Source: Hippasteria phrygiana
Lineage: Eukaryota > Echinodermata > Asteroidea > Valvatida > Goniasteridae
Length of the DNA stretch: 64,000 nt
Assembly (NCBI GenBank): GCA_037893225.1
Contig: JAZGUH010000555.1
Coordinates: 868,001-932,000, forward strand
Direction of reading: 5' to 3'
Positions 1 to 11,412 of this stretch are shown here, one piece after another (position 1 is the first letter of the stretch; every line of letters starts with the position of its first letter). The notes under the pieces were generated by a model that saw only the letters and a program-made list of their open reading frames with translations, had not been told where the DNA came from and did not search any database. The position numbers and the translations under genes were made by a program.

Positions 1-40
1 CGGTGGGACCCGAACCCATGACCTCCAGCACAAGATTCAT
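1..40 (-). repeat. End of a tRNA-derived SINE-like repeat
   Basis: On the minus strand the sequence reads GGTCATGGGTTCGGGTCCCA, which carries a polymerase III B box (GGTTCGGGTCC). The A box would lie within the next ~50 bases and is not clear. It is probably a decayed tRNA-related SINE head cut by the window edge. Confidence 0.3.
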
Positions 41-164
41 TTCTATTTCTCAAGGTTGTATCAAAAACGACTGTAATCTCTCTAGTCATTGCCACAGAAG
101 ATGTGACGTCTAGCATTTGACTTATCGTTTCCGTCATCTGGGAGGGTTAACTCTGTCTCTCTCA

Positions 165-470
165 TATGGCCCTGCTAAAATCCAACAATTTTCAACAAAA
201 CTGAAACGAGAACCCTGCTAAATCTTAACAAAATACAGAAGGTGTGAGCCCTGACAAATCCAACTAAAATGTTACTAGAAGTCTGCTTCCACCCTCCTAA
301 ATATGACAAAATCCAACAGGTATATGTTTAGCTGCTACCCTGAATACAACAATATCCAACACAACATGTAGTTTGTGTTGACTGCTACATTTGTAAATCC
401 AACAAATCACAGCAGCTTTTTACCCTTGTTAAATTTTGTTGGATTTAATTAGCAGCGTTGGGGTTCATTC
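165..470 (-). mobile_element. Foldback MITE with CTGCTAAATCCAAC ends
   Basis: The left end reads CCTGCTAAAATCCAACAATT and the right end TTTTGTTGGATTTAATTAGC. These are imperfect inverted repeats of one motif (CTGCTAAATCCAACAAAAT). Several internal copies of AAATCCAACA add to the palindrome. Positions 285-470, reversed, match 54297-54472, which shows that this is a dispersed family. Confidence 0.55.
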
Positions 471-837
471 AGCTAAAGCTGCCACTGATTAAGATATTAT
501 TTACATAAATAACATAATTAGTGACACAAATTCAAAAAGGGGCTGATTTCCGAGCAAAAAAAGTTGCATCTTACTTCTTAGAGCCCCATGCAACTATAAT
601 ATCCGCCAAAACTCTGCCATTTTAGGAAAGTATGAAGGAAGCTCATTTGTATCCACTTTCCGATGTTGTTGGTCAAGAATGGGGCCGGGACGACAAACGA
701 TGTTCCTATTCATTGTACATGTATGCTCAAATTGTTGGACTGTTTCCTAAAATAGAAATCACATGTGTGGGTTACTCCAGATGAGCAGGAAATATTGTTC
801 TTTGTATTTAATGAAGGACTAACGTGGGTCCTGTTTT
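471..837. other. No gene recognised
   Basis: AT-rich, unstructured sequence. The minus-strand reading frame at 710-973 overlaps the next repeat and shows no conserved motif. Confidence 0.5.
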
Positions 838-1140
838 TTGAAGAGGATTTTGAGTGCAGAGAGAAATCTGTGTCATTTTGTAGTTTGATTGCCTCATTTC
901 GTAGTTTGATTTTTGTAGTTTTGACATTAAAGTACATGTAGATTACAATAATGCAGGCAGTTATTTCTGCCATAAAATGATCAACGAAATCTTACGTTTG
1001 AGAGCTGTTTTTATCAAGTCCCGTCTAGCCCGCTGGTGCCACTTGTCTAAAAGTCATCGCCGGGGCAACAAACAAATCTGAAGTCATGCGATGAAGTCCC
1101 TTTTTGAGTCTGGTACAAAAGTTATGTCTAGCACCACACT
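838..1140 (+). repeat. Diverged one-arm copy of the TTAAAGA palindrome family
   Basis: The string GAGAGAAATCTGTGTCATTT, the stretch TTATTTCTGCCATAAAATGA and the string AAGTCCCGTCTAGCCCGCTGGTGCCA follow the order of the left arm of the large palindrome at 16675-17154. The right arm is absent, so this is a truncated or half-deleted copy. Confidence 0.6.
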
Positions 1141-3293
1141 TTGTTGACAAATATTGGATATTTTGATTGCTAGTTTATTTTCATACCTGAATGCCCTCAG
1201 GCAGATCAACTCTGATTTGTAGTCAAGCCTGGAGTATATTTGTTTCTGTTTGAGAGAAAGGGGGGACGGAAGGAAGGAAGGAAGGTATACCTTAAGAAGT
1301 GCTGCAGAAGTCTGTGGACAGGAACCGTCCGTCTTAAGAACTCCGAGGAAGGAAGGTGAAGCTGCAAGAAATTACCGCAAGGCAGGAAAGATACAACTGC
1401 CGAATGGCGTCCCAGTGGCCGCAGCCACACCCTTTCACTCAGCGCACAAAGCCTCGTGCATCACGCGGCAGTGAATAAGCAGAACCAGATGGGCTGGTTG
1501 AGCGCAGCGCCAGGTGCGTTTGACCTAAGCGTTGACACAGAGGTCCCCCTCCCTTCTCTCCCCCTACGCACGGTGTTCCTGTTGATCTGCTCTGGGGACA
1601 AGTGCCGGGATGATGATGATGTATGGTTTGCGTTAGGCCGGTATTTGAGACCTCCGATGTTGGTTCAGGATTTGGGGGCAACGGGATGACTCCTCCCGCT
1701 TTATCTTGAAAGCAGTTGTGCTGACAATGACTGTCCTGTGGTTGGTTCTTGGAACCTGAAATACAATAGCTTGTGGTGACATTTCAGACTTGTGAGTTCA
1801 AACTAAACATTCTGCTGTGTTGTACACACTCTGCTGTGTTCTACATGCTCTGCTGTAGTCTCTCATAACAAGTTTTGAAGAACCAAAAATATGATCTCAA
1901 AATGTTGGATCAATTATGTGTATGTTCTTGTATTTAAAGTGTACTGTACCCTTCAATGTCAGAAGATGGAAGCAAATTTGGAACAACTCCCAAACTGTTA
2001 TGGGCAAATGTTCTTAATTACCTTATTCAAGAACAGGTTCACTGCACTCCACATAAGAGGTTGGCCCTACATATCCCTCCAAGAAGCTCTGTCATTTCAC
2101 AGTCTGTGTGGTCCTCCGAAACCCCACAGCTGGGGAATTTTAAAAAGTATTTCCCAAGACGTTATGTCAGAGTCCGTTTTTGTAGAACTTAAGTTTATAA
2201 CAATGGCGTCTTTACAAAAAAAGTCCACTTCTGGCAAACCTACATGTATGGAACTTTTAAAAAATTTGCAAGACTGAAATGACAAACATCGACATTTACA
2301 AGTTATTCAAGTGATTGGTCTAACATGTGATTGATGTGTGGATTGAGTGATTGGTCATCAGTCAACTTGATTGATTGGCCATTGATCGATTGCCTACCAG
2401 ACCGACTGATCAATCTTATTATTTCACTCTTGTACACACACAGGAAATGGAAATCCAAAGCACATGTTTACGCAAGTAGGAGTTGATTTCTTCTCTCAGC
2501 CTTCAAGGCAGTGAAACCCCAATTGCTTGCACCTATGCCGTAACTGTACAGGCTTTTAGAAATTTATACATGTACCAAATTTCCTGGATGCCACTTGAGA
2601 CGTCATTCGTAGCCCAATTTCATGAAATTCGTAATGCCAAATTCTGTGCTGATGATGATAAGCAGTAATTTCAACCAGTCAAGAATATGTTTTTTACTCT
2701 TAAAAAAAATAGAAACTCTTAAAAGTGAGTGTTTTTTATTAGTTCTCTTCCATATGGGTGTGACCTGTCTTGGGAGTTACCTTCCTCGATAAGACATTTT
2801 TGTTTTTGCGTGTGAGGCAGCCAGATGCTTTTAATCAGGCTCATGTAGCGCCAAGACAGAGTGGAGGAAACGCATCTTGAAGGATGACATCAGTGGGATT
2901 TTGCTCTTAATTTTCTTTTGTAGACATTTATTTGGCCATGGGCAAGATTTTTAGAATTGCATTTAATGGAGATGTTCCTTCTTTTTTTTCATTGATAGTT
3001 ACTCCCTGTTCAATTAATAGAGTTTTCAGTCCGAAAGGCATCAACAGGACGTCAGATTTCACTATAATGCTCGATGAGGGATATGAGTGATACAGCTGAA
3101 TGCATTAGTCATGGCAGATGGAGAATTGGAAAATGATTTTGGGATTGATTTCGGTTTCCATAAGGCTTGCGTGCGAAATATAAATGGTATGCAAATTGTG
3201 TGGAAGTCCCCAAATACTAAGCACTATTAATCCCCAGCCCAAACAGTATACACTTGAGCACTCACGCAGTAGCGTAGCTGAGGGGGTGTATGT
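1141..3293. other. No gene recognised, 1.1-3.3 kb
   Basis: The overlapping small reading frames at 1206-1689 and 1891-2285 on both strands show no known domain. A short threefold repeat of CTCTGCTGTGTTSTACA lies at 1808-1860, and GATT-rich low complexity at 2310-2410. No splice-flanked conserved peptide was seen. Confidence 0.5.
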
Positions 3294-3500
3294 GTACGTG
3301 CACTGTATATATATCTCCGAGGACAAGAGAAGAAAGGAAACACAAAGAAACCTTTCAGTCCTCGAATGTAGAGTCTTTTGTTGAAATCGGTCCTCGAACG
3401 TAAGGATATGTGCTTAGTCTATGGGGGTTGGTTATATTAAAGGAACAATAGGAAACACAAAGCATTGTCCTCGGACGTATTGGGGAAGTACGACTATGTG
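3294..3500 (+). repeat. Dispersed ~205-bp repeat, copy 1
   Basis: The segment begins GTACGTGCACTGTATATATA and ends near GGGAAGTACGACTATGTG. It matches 4920-5108 and 24650-24862 over its whole length. Internal landmarks are CTTTTGTTGAAATCGGTCCT and TATATTAAAGGAACAATAGG. It has no coding potential and its class is unknown. Confidence 0.75.
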
Positions 3501-3700
3501 TGGGGGTGCAAGCCCCCCCCCCCCCCCCCCCTATAAAAAATCGTCACCCCCCAGTCCCCCCCCCCCCAACTGAAAATTTCGCGAACGCAGAAAATAATAG
3601 CATTATAAAGAAAAATCACAGTGAGTGCCACCCCACTGTAACATCCAGCCCCCCCCCCCCCCCCCCCCACTCGCCCCCTATGGAGACAACCCTGGCTACA
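3501..3700. repeat. Poly-C tracts
   Basis: Three C-rich runs (around 3511-3530, 3557-3567 and 3650-3668) are separated by ordinary sequence. The proline-rich reading frame across them is a product of the homopolymers. Confidence 0.8.
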
Positions 3701-4083
3701 TACACTATGTACACTGCTGCACGTCCAGAGGCCTGTGTGGTTAAACAGTAGAGCACTTATGGGATTACTGGATGTTGTGATAGGGTTTTCATAAGCACCT
3801 TCAAAGCCTTAGTCATTAAAATGGAGTGTATACATGTAGTTGGGTGATGACACTCCTTACCAGGCACAGTAGCGTGGCCGGCCGTGGACTTGGAGGATTA
3901 GCGGCCGCAGTGGGCATAAGACTGGCATACAAGATGCCCTTTTTCGATGAAACTACATTGTACAAGGGTAAATTGTTTGGCACCATATAAACGGTGTGCA
4001 GAGAGCAAAGCCTTTGCGGTCTGAAAGCGAGGCCCAGGCGGTATTTTGCAAACTGTCCCATGGTTTAATGACCTAATTGGCAT

Positions 4084-4403
4084 CAGTGATGTAGTCGAGA
4101 CCAGGCACAAGACCAGGCACAAGACCAGGCACAAGACCAGGCACAAGACCAGGCACAAGACCAGGCACAAGACCAGGCACAAGACCAGGCACAAGACCAG
4201 GCACAAGACCAGGCACATAAGACCAGGCACATAAGACCAGCTTGTTACAGGCACAAGTAACACTACAGGCATATAAACCATGACAAAGGAATGCTTTTGT
4301 TACAGTTCATTTGAATAGCTTAATACTTGAATTAATACTGAAGGTCTTGTGTGATGGTCTTGTGTTGGTCTTGCAGGGTCTTGCAATGGTCTCGACTACA
4401 CTG
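4084..4403 (+). mobile_element. hAT-like foldback element with GACCAGGCACAA array (copy A)
   Basis: The ends are CAGTGATGTAGTCGAGACC and GGTCTCGACTACACTG, which are inverted repeats. A perfect 8-bp target duplication ATTGGCAT flanks the element (4076-4083 and 4404-4411). Ends starting with CAG plus an 8-bp duplication are typical of the hAT superfamily. The left arm is a 12-bp tandem array. A core around 4281-4310 is palindromic (GACAAAGGAATGC and relatives). The right arm has GGTCTTGTGTGATGGTCTTG-like degenerate repeats. No coding sequence is present. Related copies are at 14998, 35899, 52356 and 54488. Confidence 0.85.
4099..4236 (+). repeat. 12-bp minisatellite GACCAGGCACAA
   Basis: Nine exact 12-bp units (4099-4206) are followed by two 14-bp units with ATAA instead of AA and a partial unit. 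The array forms the left arm of the foldback element. Open frames of repeated RHKT or VLCL residues across it are artefacts. Confidence 0.95.
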
Positions 4404-4885
4404 ATTGGCATACAGTTTGTATTTTGCATGCTGGCCTAAATTAAAGGTCACAGAAACCAAAAGAGTAAAAAGTCCTGTAAATTGTTATGAAATGATGGTG
4501 AATGCAGAGAAAGAAGAGATTATTAATTTTGTATTTTAGTAATTTACCAAGACTTACATATACATGTGTTAGACATAAACAAAACAGGCCATGCCCCCAG
4601 CCACAAAAAAAAACCCCTTCATCAGTAGAATAAAACAATGAACTGGAGTGACATTTTACATACATGTATGCTTCGTGTGAAGAACTCAAAACGAGAAGTG
4701 TTGTTCCTGAAAGAACCAGAGATTTAAACTCAACATTTCAGTCAAAGTGCTCTGACTGTCATGTGGATCATGGTAAAGCATTGCTTGCAACAACTCTGCA
4801 CACTTGTACACAGTACAACATGTTTTTTGTACATGGCTCGGGACATCAGTTTGGAAAGCAAAGTGCTTGAAACCGTTTTAGATAC
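4404..4885. other. No gene recognised
   Basis: Ordinary AT-rich sequence. The minus-strand reading frames at 4441-4689 and 4742-4933 have no recognisable domain. Confidence 0.45.
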
Positions 4886-4890
4886 CATAC

Positions 4891-4923
4891 AATACATGTA
4901 CATGTACATGTACATGTACATGT
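4891..4923. repeat. (ACATGT)n microsatellite
   Basis: Five to six copies of the palindromic hexamer ACATGT directly abut the second copy of the ~200-bp dispersed repeat. Confidence 0.9.
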
Positions 4924-5108
4924 CCGAAGACAAGAGGAGAAAGAAAATACAAAGGCACCTTTCAGTCCTCGCAAGTCAGTCTTTTGTTGAAATCGGTCCT
5001 CGGAAGTAAAAATACGTACTTAGTCTATGGGGTGGGGATATATTAAAGGAACAATTGGAAACGCAAAGCATTGTCCTCGGAAGTATTGGGAAAGTACGAC
5101 TGTATGCA
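4920..5108 (+). repeat. Dispersed ~205-bp repeat, copy 2
   Basis: It follows copy 1 (3294-3500) from CCGAAGACAAGAGGAGAAAG to GGAAAGTACGACTGTATGCA. The start differs: here the hexamer array replaces the first 25 bases. Confidence 0.75.
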
Positions 5109-5213
5109 CTTGTACGTGTTGGTGTACAGTACATGTAGGTCAAAATGGCATATAACATGAGGAGCCGATGTGCTGGTTCATTGGATGTCTTGTGTTTTGA
5201 CCGTCAGGCTTGA

Positions 5214-5784
5214 GCTGTGTCCGCACTGGACCTTTTTTTGAAGGTTTTACCGAGACGATGGTAAAATGAAAAATTGTCAAATGTGACCACTGTCCGCACT
5301 AGGACTTTCGACACGGGAAAATTTCACCGAGACAGTGGTAGAAGTAACCGAGCTGTCAGTATACGACTCATGAGGGCGCTTTGCGTGACCTTTCTACATT
5401 GACCCGATTGACCCAAACGCGTGCGCCTTTTCATTCTTCTGGCCGATGTGTATACGTAGGCCTACGTCTTTTCAACAATGGCTGATATCTGCCATGATTG
5501 CGACCAAAAGAGGAACAACGCACTGGAATTTGGAAACTTGCCACATATGCGCCGTACCGCGGTGAAACAATGCAAAGCGCATGCCTGGTGTCCCTGTGTA
5601 GCATGACCTCGCGCTCGGGCCACATGTACGCTTTCCTGAGCCGCTTTTACCGACTCGCACTGTCCGCACTGGACTTATCGTCTCGGGAAAAGTTACCTGG
5701 TCAGTTTTCCTGACTTAAAATGGGAAAAGTACCCATCGTCTCGGTAAGTTTTACCAAAATGTCCAGTGCGGACAGGGCTTTGGA
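5214..5784. mobile_element. Foldback element with TGTCCGCACTGGAC ends
   Basis: The left end is AGCTGTGTCCGCACTGGACC and the right end GTCCAGTGCGGACAGGGCT. The match continues inward as GTTTTACCGAGACGATGG, giving an inverted repeat of about 45 bases. An internal repeat of CCGCACTRGACTT occurs at 5290 and 5650. The coding-looking stretch at 5430-5710 has no known domain. Related ends occur at 21062-21556, 22130-22197, 50545-51130 and 57034-57870. Confidence 0.7.
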
Positions 5785-6001
5785 CAAACAATGCATTTTG
5801 TATGGATCACATGATTTTGATTAGGTACATTGTATGTCTGCTGTCTGTATCTACACGTAGTCCTGTTCATGCCCTCAAGCCTAACCTGCCATGCCAGCTT
5901 TTGACACAGGATTTAGATGGCGCCTTGTCCGTATCACTGGCAACCCTGAAGTTAAGAAAATGGCTGCAAGTAGGGTGCAACGGGTGCATGTAGGCAAACG
6001 T

Positions 6002-6073
6002 TTAACCCTAACAGTCTTCAAACCTCCAATTTTAATATGAGTTTCCACACACCCTAGGGAGTTATAGGGTTAA
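6002..6073. mobile_element. Short TTAA-flanked MITE (72 bp)
   Basis: It starts TTAACCCTAACAGTC and ends GAGTTATAGGGTTAA. The TTAA on both sides and the CCCTA/TAGGG tips fit piggyBac-type target choice. Sister copies lie at 14851-14920 and 56750-56819 (shared core AATTTTAATATGA / TCATATTAAAATT). Confidence 0.65.
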
Positions 6074-7534
6074 TAAAGATCTCAGACATTGTTAGATTCT
6101 CAGACCTTTTTAGTACATATGAACTAGATTCCAGCATTGTAGCAGAGACCTGGAAGTCTGAGACGGAGACTGAGACCAGGAGGTTCAAGACCTGTGCCGG
6201 AAACCAAGACCCACATGTCCGAGACCAAGACCGAGACTTTCAGGGCCGAGACCTTCAGACCTTGAGACTTTGGATTAAATTACATTAGGCGTCTTAAAAG
6301 TAATGTATATGTACATCTGGTGTTACACAGTATACGTGTACCTTTGTATTTTTTTTTAGGAGAGTCGCAATATTTCAGGCGCTTAGGAAAAGACTAATAG
6401 TTTCAGGATTTACTGTTAGGAACATACATTGTAACATACTAACCTACAATTACATATCACTAGCAGTGTTATGGCTGAGGATCATTTGGCTTTTTTTAAT
6501 GAAAAAAAAAAAGGCTTTTAAGTTTTCAAGTCTTGGAAAGACTGAGCGCGGCGCAGAGCCAACTGATTCGTCCATAAAATCAATCTCCAATAGGAGTTGA
6601 TTCTGAATGAAATAGCAATTCCTACTCGGAGTCGGAGTTGACTCTGGAGTATTGGCTATCCTTCTGTAAATGGACCATGGTTGATTCTTATACACCATAA
6701 GCCAGTTTGCCCCTCCCAAAAAGCAAAATGTACAATAGAAAAATGTGGGCCACACCAAGATGTCTTGTAACCCTAGAAGCTGCTGAAATTCCCCAAGCAA
6801 TATATGTACACATTGTACATCCTTTCAACAATGAAATGATTGACAGCCCCTTGCACCTGTTACTGACTCAGCTTGAACAAAGGAATCACAGATGACAAGT
6901 ATGTAAGGATTTGCGTTTCCGTCCCGCCCCATTGATAATAGATCAATTGTCGTGTCATATTTCACCCACCCACCCCCACTACATCAAAGTCCCAGCAGTG
7001 GGATCGATGATGTACAAGTAATGTTTCTAGTAAAGCTCGCATCACGGACTTGCACTTTTTATAGTGACAGGGAAATTGACTGCCGTTCCTTCGTTGACAA
7101 GATTCTCATTGCCTTTTGGCAAAAAAGCAACAGAAATCCAAAGTGAAGTTGCAGGGATTGTGCGATAGGATTTTTATAGCATGAATACTTGTTGGGCAGC
7201 CTTACTTTCCATGTTACTATAATTTGTTGGTCTTTTGTTGCAGGTCTAGTTATTTGCAAATTTGGATTTTTGCATTAATGCAAACTTTTGTGTTCATGAT
7301 CCCAAGCATGATGTCATAGACATGGTAGAGGTACACTGTACAATGGTGGTGTACAAATGTATGTTGCTTGAGAGTTAAGACTGATTCTTGTACTGTTATA
7401 CAACTTAGAGTACAGTGCATTGTTAATTTGGTTGGAGAAGAGTTGGGCTTATGCTTACAATCATTCTCTAACCAGATCTGGTTAGACATTTGTTGGTGTC
7501 CCTGTTACACCTGACCTAATTTCCCATCAAGTAT
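6074..7534. other. No gene recognised, 6.1-7.5 kb
   Basis: Positions 6134-6262 are a degenerate GAGACC/GAGACT low-complexity stretch that begins CCAGCATTGTAGCAGAGACC and may be a decayed foldback arm. The minus-strand frame at 6450-6800 has no recognisable domain. The rest is plain sequence. Confidence 0.45.
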
Positions 7535-7543
7535 TGACTTCAT

Positions 7544-7870
7544 TTTCAAAGTGAACAAAGAAACTGGCAGGAGTGGGATTCGAACCTGCGACCTCCGGAA
7601 TACCGTACCGGCGCTCCACCAACTGAGCTATCTTGCCCTATGTTGGCGGTCTCCCAAATTGTCAGTATCTTTGTTCGGGTGGGCGCTAGTCAGAAGTCAT
7701 AAACCCAGAATGCCGTATAGCCAGTAATCACACCAAATTTTACGATACAACCTGGGAAGCGACATTGTGAGGATCACTCAATAAGGATATGACTTTTTAA
7801 CTTATAATTATAATTCGTCAAACAATCCACAAGGAAAACTGACTAGGTAAATTTGAATAAATTTTCAAAG
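7544..7870 (-). mobile_element. tRNA-module retroelement, 1-unit copy
   Basis: Read on the minus strand, it consists of CTTTGAAA, an internal segment of ~180 bp, then a 143-bp module (7544-7686) running GCGCCCACCCGAACAAAG to TTCACTTTGAAA. That module contains a tRNA-like sequence. A 9-bp direct repeat TGACTTCAT flanks the unit (7535-7543 and 7871-7879), as expected for a retrotransposed copy. The other copy (42326-42782) has the same internal segment with a module at both ends. Confidence 0.85.
7565..7637 (-). pseudogene. tRNA-like module inside the retroelement
   Basis: The 73-nt cloverleaf has acceptor GGCAAGA, D stem GCTC/GAGC, a T loop TTCGAAT and discriminator A. The anticodon position reads GGT (a Thr-type anticodon). 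Mismatches in the acceptor and T stems, a C at position 33 and a T-T pair closing the anticodon loop argue against a working tRNA. The A and B boxes are intact enough to promote polymerase III transcription. Confidence 0.75.
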
Positions 7871-7879
7871 TGACTTCAT

Positions 7880-9325
7880 GATATTGTTTACTTGTTTGGC
7901 ATGTACATGTACATGTACTTTTGCTGTACATAATCACTCGTGAAGATAGTATTTTTCTGGATATTTCAGGAAAGTCATACAGGCATTTGGAAATGTAAAG
8001 CAATAACCACCAATCAAAAATGTCAAAGTACTTGAAAGTTTGTGCGTATAGTACCAGTTTTGTTTGTTTCGTGCAAAATGACAAGTACATTGTACATGTA
8101 CTGGTTTAGACAGATGTGTGGACTTTTTTGAATGCACAGTGCGAAAAAAAATGGCTTCTCCATGCCACACTCTTGGTGGTGCACTGTATTGCAAATTGAC
8201 CTGTTTCGATAGAATCACAGCTTGTAAAATATTCTCCAACCACGATGCGGAATGTGCATAATCTACGTGTAAGACAATGTTACCACACAAGATTCTATAG
8301 GGTTGTCTGAGGGGCGTGGTTAACTCGCTCACGGCGATTGGTCAAATAATTGTCTCGGTAGTTATAAAGAAAGCGAACATTGGACTACATGTATGTGTTT
8401 CACTGGCCCCCGCCCTTTTCTCTTCCACAGCTTTGAAACAGCGATCTATGGTTTGTTTGGGGAAGGGGTGTGCTGTAAGCACAATGCAATTGGCATGGTC
8501 TTTTGTAGTAGGAATTTGAGGGCTAGAAACTTCATGTTTGGGCGTGGCATTTTGCCCCGAAGAATTGATAATCTTGTCTGTTATATAGGCAACCAGTTCT
8601 CCAAGGTCAGCGGCAGGGGTGCTGCACTTTTTTGGGGGTGACCTTATCCTTAGCCATACCCCCCTCCCTCCTCGCCGGAGCCTTTTGTGACACCAGCGGC
8701 AGGTGCTTGAGCAGCCCCAATCAGCCCCAATCAGACAGTTATTGTGCTAAAGCTACCGATGATCCCCTTGTCATCAGTTCCGGAGGCCCATGTGTTGGGC
8801 GATCTCCCTGTCGGTTTCAATGTTGGAGGCGCTATCGGACAGCTATTGTGCTAATGCCTTTAAGCTGGTTGATCGGCTCCTTCAGAGTCTGAATGCCGAG
8901 GTCTGCAAGCCTCCTGCCGACTCTGATTCTTGTTTGTCTTTAGCAGTTTGGACACGTTCTGTTTGTATGACCCTATAAATGTAGTTTGGTTTACATGTAG
9001 TTAAATTTTAGCCTGTGACTTTCTGTTTAATTTCTAAATGTATGCAACGTTTCCTTTTGCCGTAATTTTCAGAAGTGAATGGATTTGGGGGTTAGTATTT
9101 TATAGCAAATACTTTAACACTTGACCTTTTAAAAGTTTTGTGTGCATACATGTATGTACATGTAGATGTTGGTAAAACCACTACATGTAGAACAAAAAAT
9201 GCTGTTCTTGTAGTCTGGTTCCCTGACCCTACTTCAGACAAAACGGAGCAATTTATACATGTCGGGGGAATTATCAGGTCGGGGAACTACTACATGTACC
9301 TGTACATGTACCTGTACATGTATTT
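7880..9325. other. No gene recognised, 7.9-9.3 kb
   Basis: ACATGT runs lie at 7902-7918, 8083-8101 and 9283-9322. Positions 9050-9145 share GGGGGTTAGTATTTTATA-type sequence with the MITEs at 33331 and 56157 and may be a fragment of that family. The reading frames at 8316-8978 show no domain. Confidence 0.45.
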
Positions 9326-9739
9326 TAGGCTGTACTGAATGCACCAAATATTTGAATATTCGAATACCTTTTTGCCGGTTCAAATATTTGAGGAAAAAAA
9401 TATGCAAGTACAATGTACATGTACACATACGACTCTGATGCTATCTTAATAGAAAAGGTACGGAGCTTAGTAGTGTCAATTGCCGCATTTTTGTCGACGG
9501 TATTATTTTGTGGACGGAGGTTTATTGTTCCTGCCCATAAAACCTCTAATACTTATAAATAATAAATATTTTACTGCAAAAAAACAGTAATTGTGCACAT
9601 AAAACACAGGCGTGCTTTGCGTGCTACTTTTTACCGGCGTGGCATACAATTGCAGCTGACGTGCAATATTCGAATATTCGGTCAAACCCAGTTTTAAATA
9701 ATCGAATACTAAATTATTCGAAAATGAACAGTCCTAATA
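9326..9739. mobile_element. AT-rich hAT-like element with TTCGAATA palindromes, copy 1
   Basis: It starts TAGGCTGTACTGAATGC and ends GAAAATGAACAGTCCTA, with repeated CGAATATTCGAATA inside. ATGTATTT occurs at 9318-9325 and again at 9740-9747, a possible 8-bp target duplication offset by three bases. The larger relative at 28786-30253 carries a 990-bp insertion that is absent here. Confidence 0.6.
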
Positions 9740-9788
9740 ATGTATTTCCAACGAAAGAACAGTATTGAATCACTTAACATGCTTAAAT

Positions 9789-9813
9789 AAAAAATATATA
9801 TATATATATATAT
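9789..9813. repeat. (AT)n microsatellite
   Basis: About twelve AT dinucleotides. Confidence 0.9.
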
Positions 9814-10127
9814 CAACCTTCTGGTTAACATTTTTTCCATCCTTGAAGGCTACCCCTTCGATATCATAGGTATTGAGGAAATTAGAGATAGTCATCGGGA
9901 TTTTGCTGTGTGGCTTTTGTTCAAACATTTAGAAGATTAGTGACTGTTCAAACCTTTAAATATTCAGAAATCACAGGCCTACATGTAGTTTCCCGACTTG
10001 ACGTTTTTTTTTATCATTTAGCCTTTGAGAAAGATTCTGCTAGGATCAAAACACCAGGCCCTCCTTACTTATTTTCAGTTAACTTATTCTCTATGATTAA
10101 AAACAGGGCTACTAGAGCGAGAAATTT

Positions 10128-10182
10128 GTTGTGGTGGTGGTGGGGGGTAGGTGGGGGGGGGGGGGGGGGGGGGGGGGGAGGG
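10128..10182. repeat. G-rich homopolymer tract
   Basis: A GGTGG run passes into more than 20 consecutive G. This is potential G-quadruplex DNA and explains the poly-Gly and poly-Pro frames here. Confidence 0.9.
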
Positions 10183-10288
10183 GACTGCAGACACAATGCC
10201 TGGTTGTAATTAGTGGTCAGATCTGAAGTTGGTGACTTTTGTGAATCATTGGATTTTGGATCTACAGGTGATTTTGTCAACATACATA

Positions 10289-10370
10289 GTACATGTACAT
10301 GTACATGTACATGTACATGTACATGTACATGTACATGTACATGTACATGTACATGTACATGTACATGTAA
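10289..10370. repeat. (ACATGT)n microsatellite, longest in the window
   Basis: About thirteen uninterrupted copies of the self-complementary hexamer ACATGT. The HVHVHV and CTCTCT reading frames across it are artefacts. Confidence 0.95.
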
Positions 10371-10714
10371 TGCACATTCAAGGCTTTCTGGTCTGAAAAA
10401 GAATAAGTCAATGTATAAAAAAGAAAATTGGATCAACTTTTGGACAGTTTTATTGTCAATGCAAGCATACATGTACATGTGCTTGTAGTCTCACAAAAAT
10501 AAAACAGTGTACATGTGGAACCATTTTTAGTCCTGGTTGAGTCATTGATTTTTTTTTGAATTTTTTTAAAAATAATAATGTCGGTGGAGTATTTCGGTCT
10601 GAGGTGTAGAAGGTCATGTAGGTAAATTTGTCCAGAAATCAGTTGATCTGCAGACGGTGGCTTGCAGCAAGATTACCATGTCATAGTATGGTTTCTCCGA
10701 CCAAATGGGCATTA

Positions 10715-10890
10715 TACAGTACATTGCAATTGAAAGTTAACCTGAGAATGGGAATTTCTTTTCACAATTTTTTCTCTTCCTATGGAATTCATTTTCATTT
10801 CACAAAGTGGGAAAACATTTTCACACTTTTCACAGAATTCTTTTACAAAATGTCCCATTCCCATTCGCAGTCTTAACTTTCAATTGCAAA
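10715..10890. mobile_element. MITE with TACAGTACATTGCAATTG ends, copy 1
   Basis: The left end TACAGTACATTGCAATTGAA and the right end CTTTCAATTGCAAAT are inverted. The interior is T-rich with GGGAATTTC/GAATTC motifs. Sisters lie at 36632-36892 and around 54472-55031. Confidence 0.65.
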
Positions 10891-10892
10891 TT

Positions 10893-11122
10893 GATCGTGA
10901 TTCACCAATTGCAGGATCTGATCCACCAATTGGGGGATCTGTATCCTGGTACAAAGGTGGATCAAAAAAGGTGGATCAGATCCTGATCCACCTTATAACG
11001 GTTAGCGTTACCACTACACACAATTGCAGGATCTGATCCACCAATTGCGGGATCTGATCCGGCAATTTGGCAAAAGGTGGATTAGATCCCCCAATTGGTG
11101 GATCTAGTGGGAACGGGGCCTA
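10893..11122. repeat. Palindromic GGATCTGATCCACCAATTG repeats
   Basis: The unit CACCAATTGCAGGATCTGAT recurs in both orientations at least four times (10905-10935, 10968-10995, 11020-11060, 11075-11105). It looks like a short foldback arm pair with a GGTGGATC core. The right edge, GGAACGGGGCCTAAC, is unclear. Confidence 0.55.
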
Positions 11123-11412
11123 ACAGTGCACGCTATAAAATACTAACCCCCAAATCCATCTATTTCTGAAAATTACAGCAAAAGTAAATGTACGTGTATA
11201 CTACGTTTAAGGGGGGTGGAGGGAAAGGTGGGTCATGTTATCCTGTGTGCCATGTGTTTCAGCAGTTTTGCTCGGGATTTTAGCCCGAAGCTTTTATTCT
11301 TGAAAGTTTATTGGGAGGATGGTGGGCAAACAAGTGTGCCCACGCTGAAGGTATTGGCTCATGTCGGTTCTACATGTATATACCGGCAACCATGGACTAG
11401 GGGCAAAAGAGT
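11123..11412. other. No gene recognised
   Basis: Mixed sequence. Positions 11130-11195 resemble, reversed, the GGGGTTAGTATTTTATA segment of the MITE at 56157. Confidence 0.4.

Noticed and set aside
4046..4281. Reading frames of repeated RHKT or VLCL residues
   Set aside because: They only translate a 12-bp tandem array inside a foldback element. There is no start context or conserved domain.
7565..7637. Functional tRNA-Thr gene
   Set aside because: Stem mismatches, C at position 33, three copies embedded in a mobile unit, and GGT is not the usual eukaryotic Thr anticodon.
10065..10488. HVHVHV and CTCTCT frames
   Set aside because: Translation of the (ACATGT)n run and the poly-G tract.
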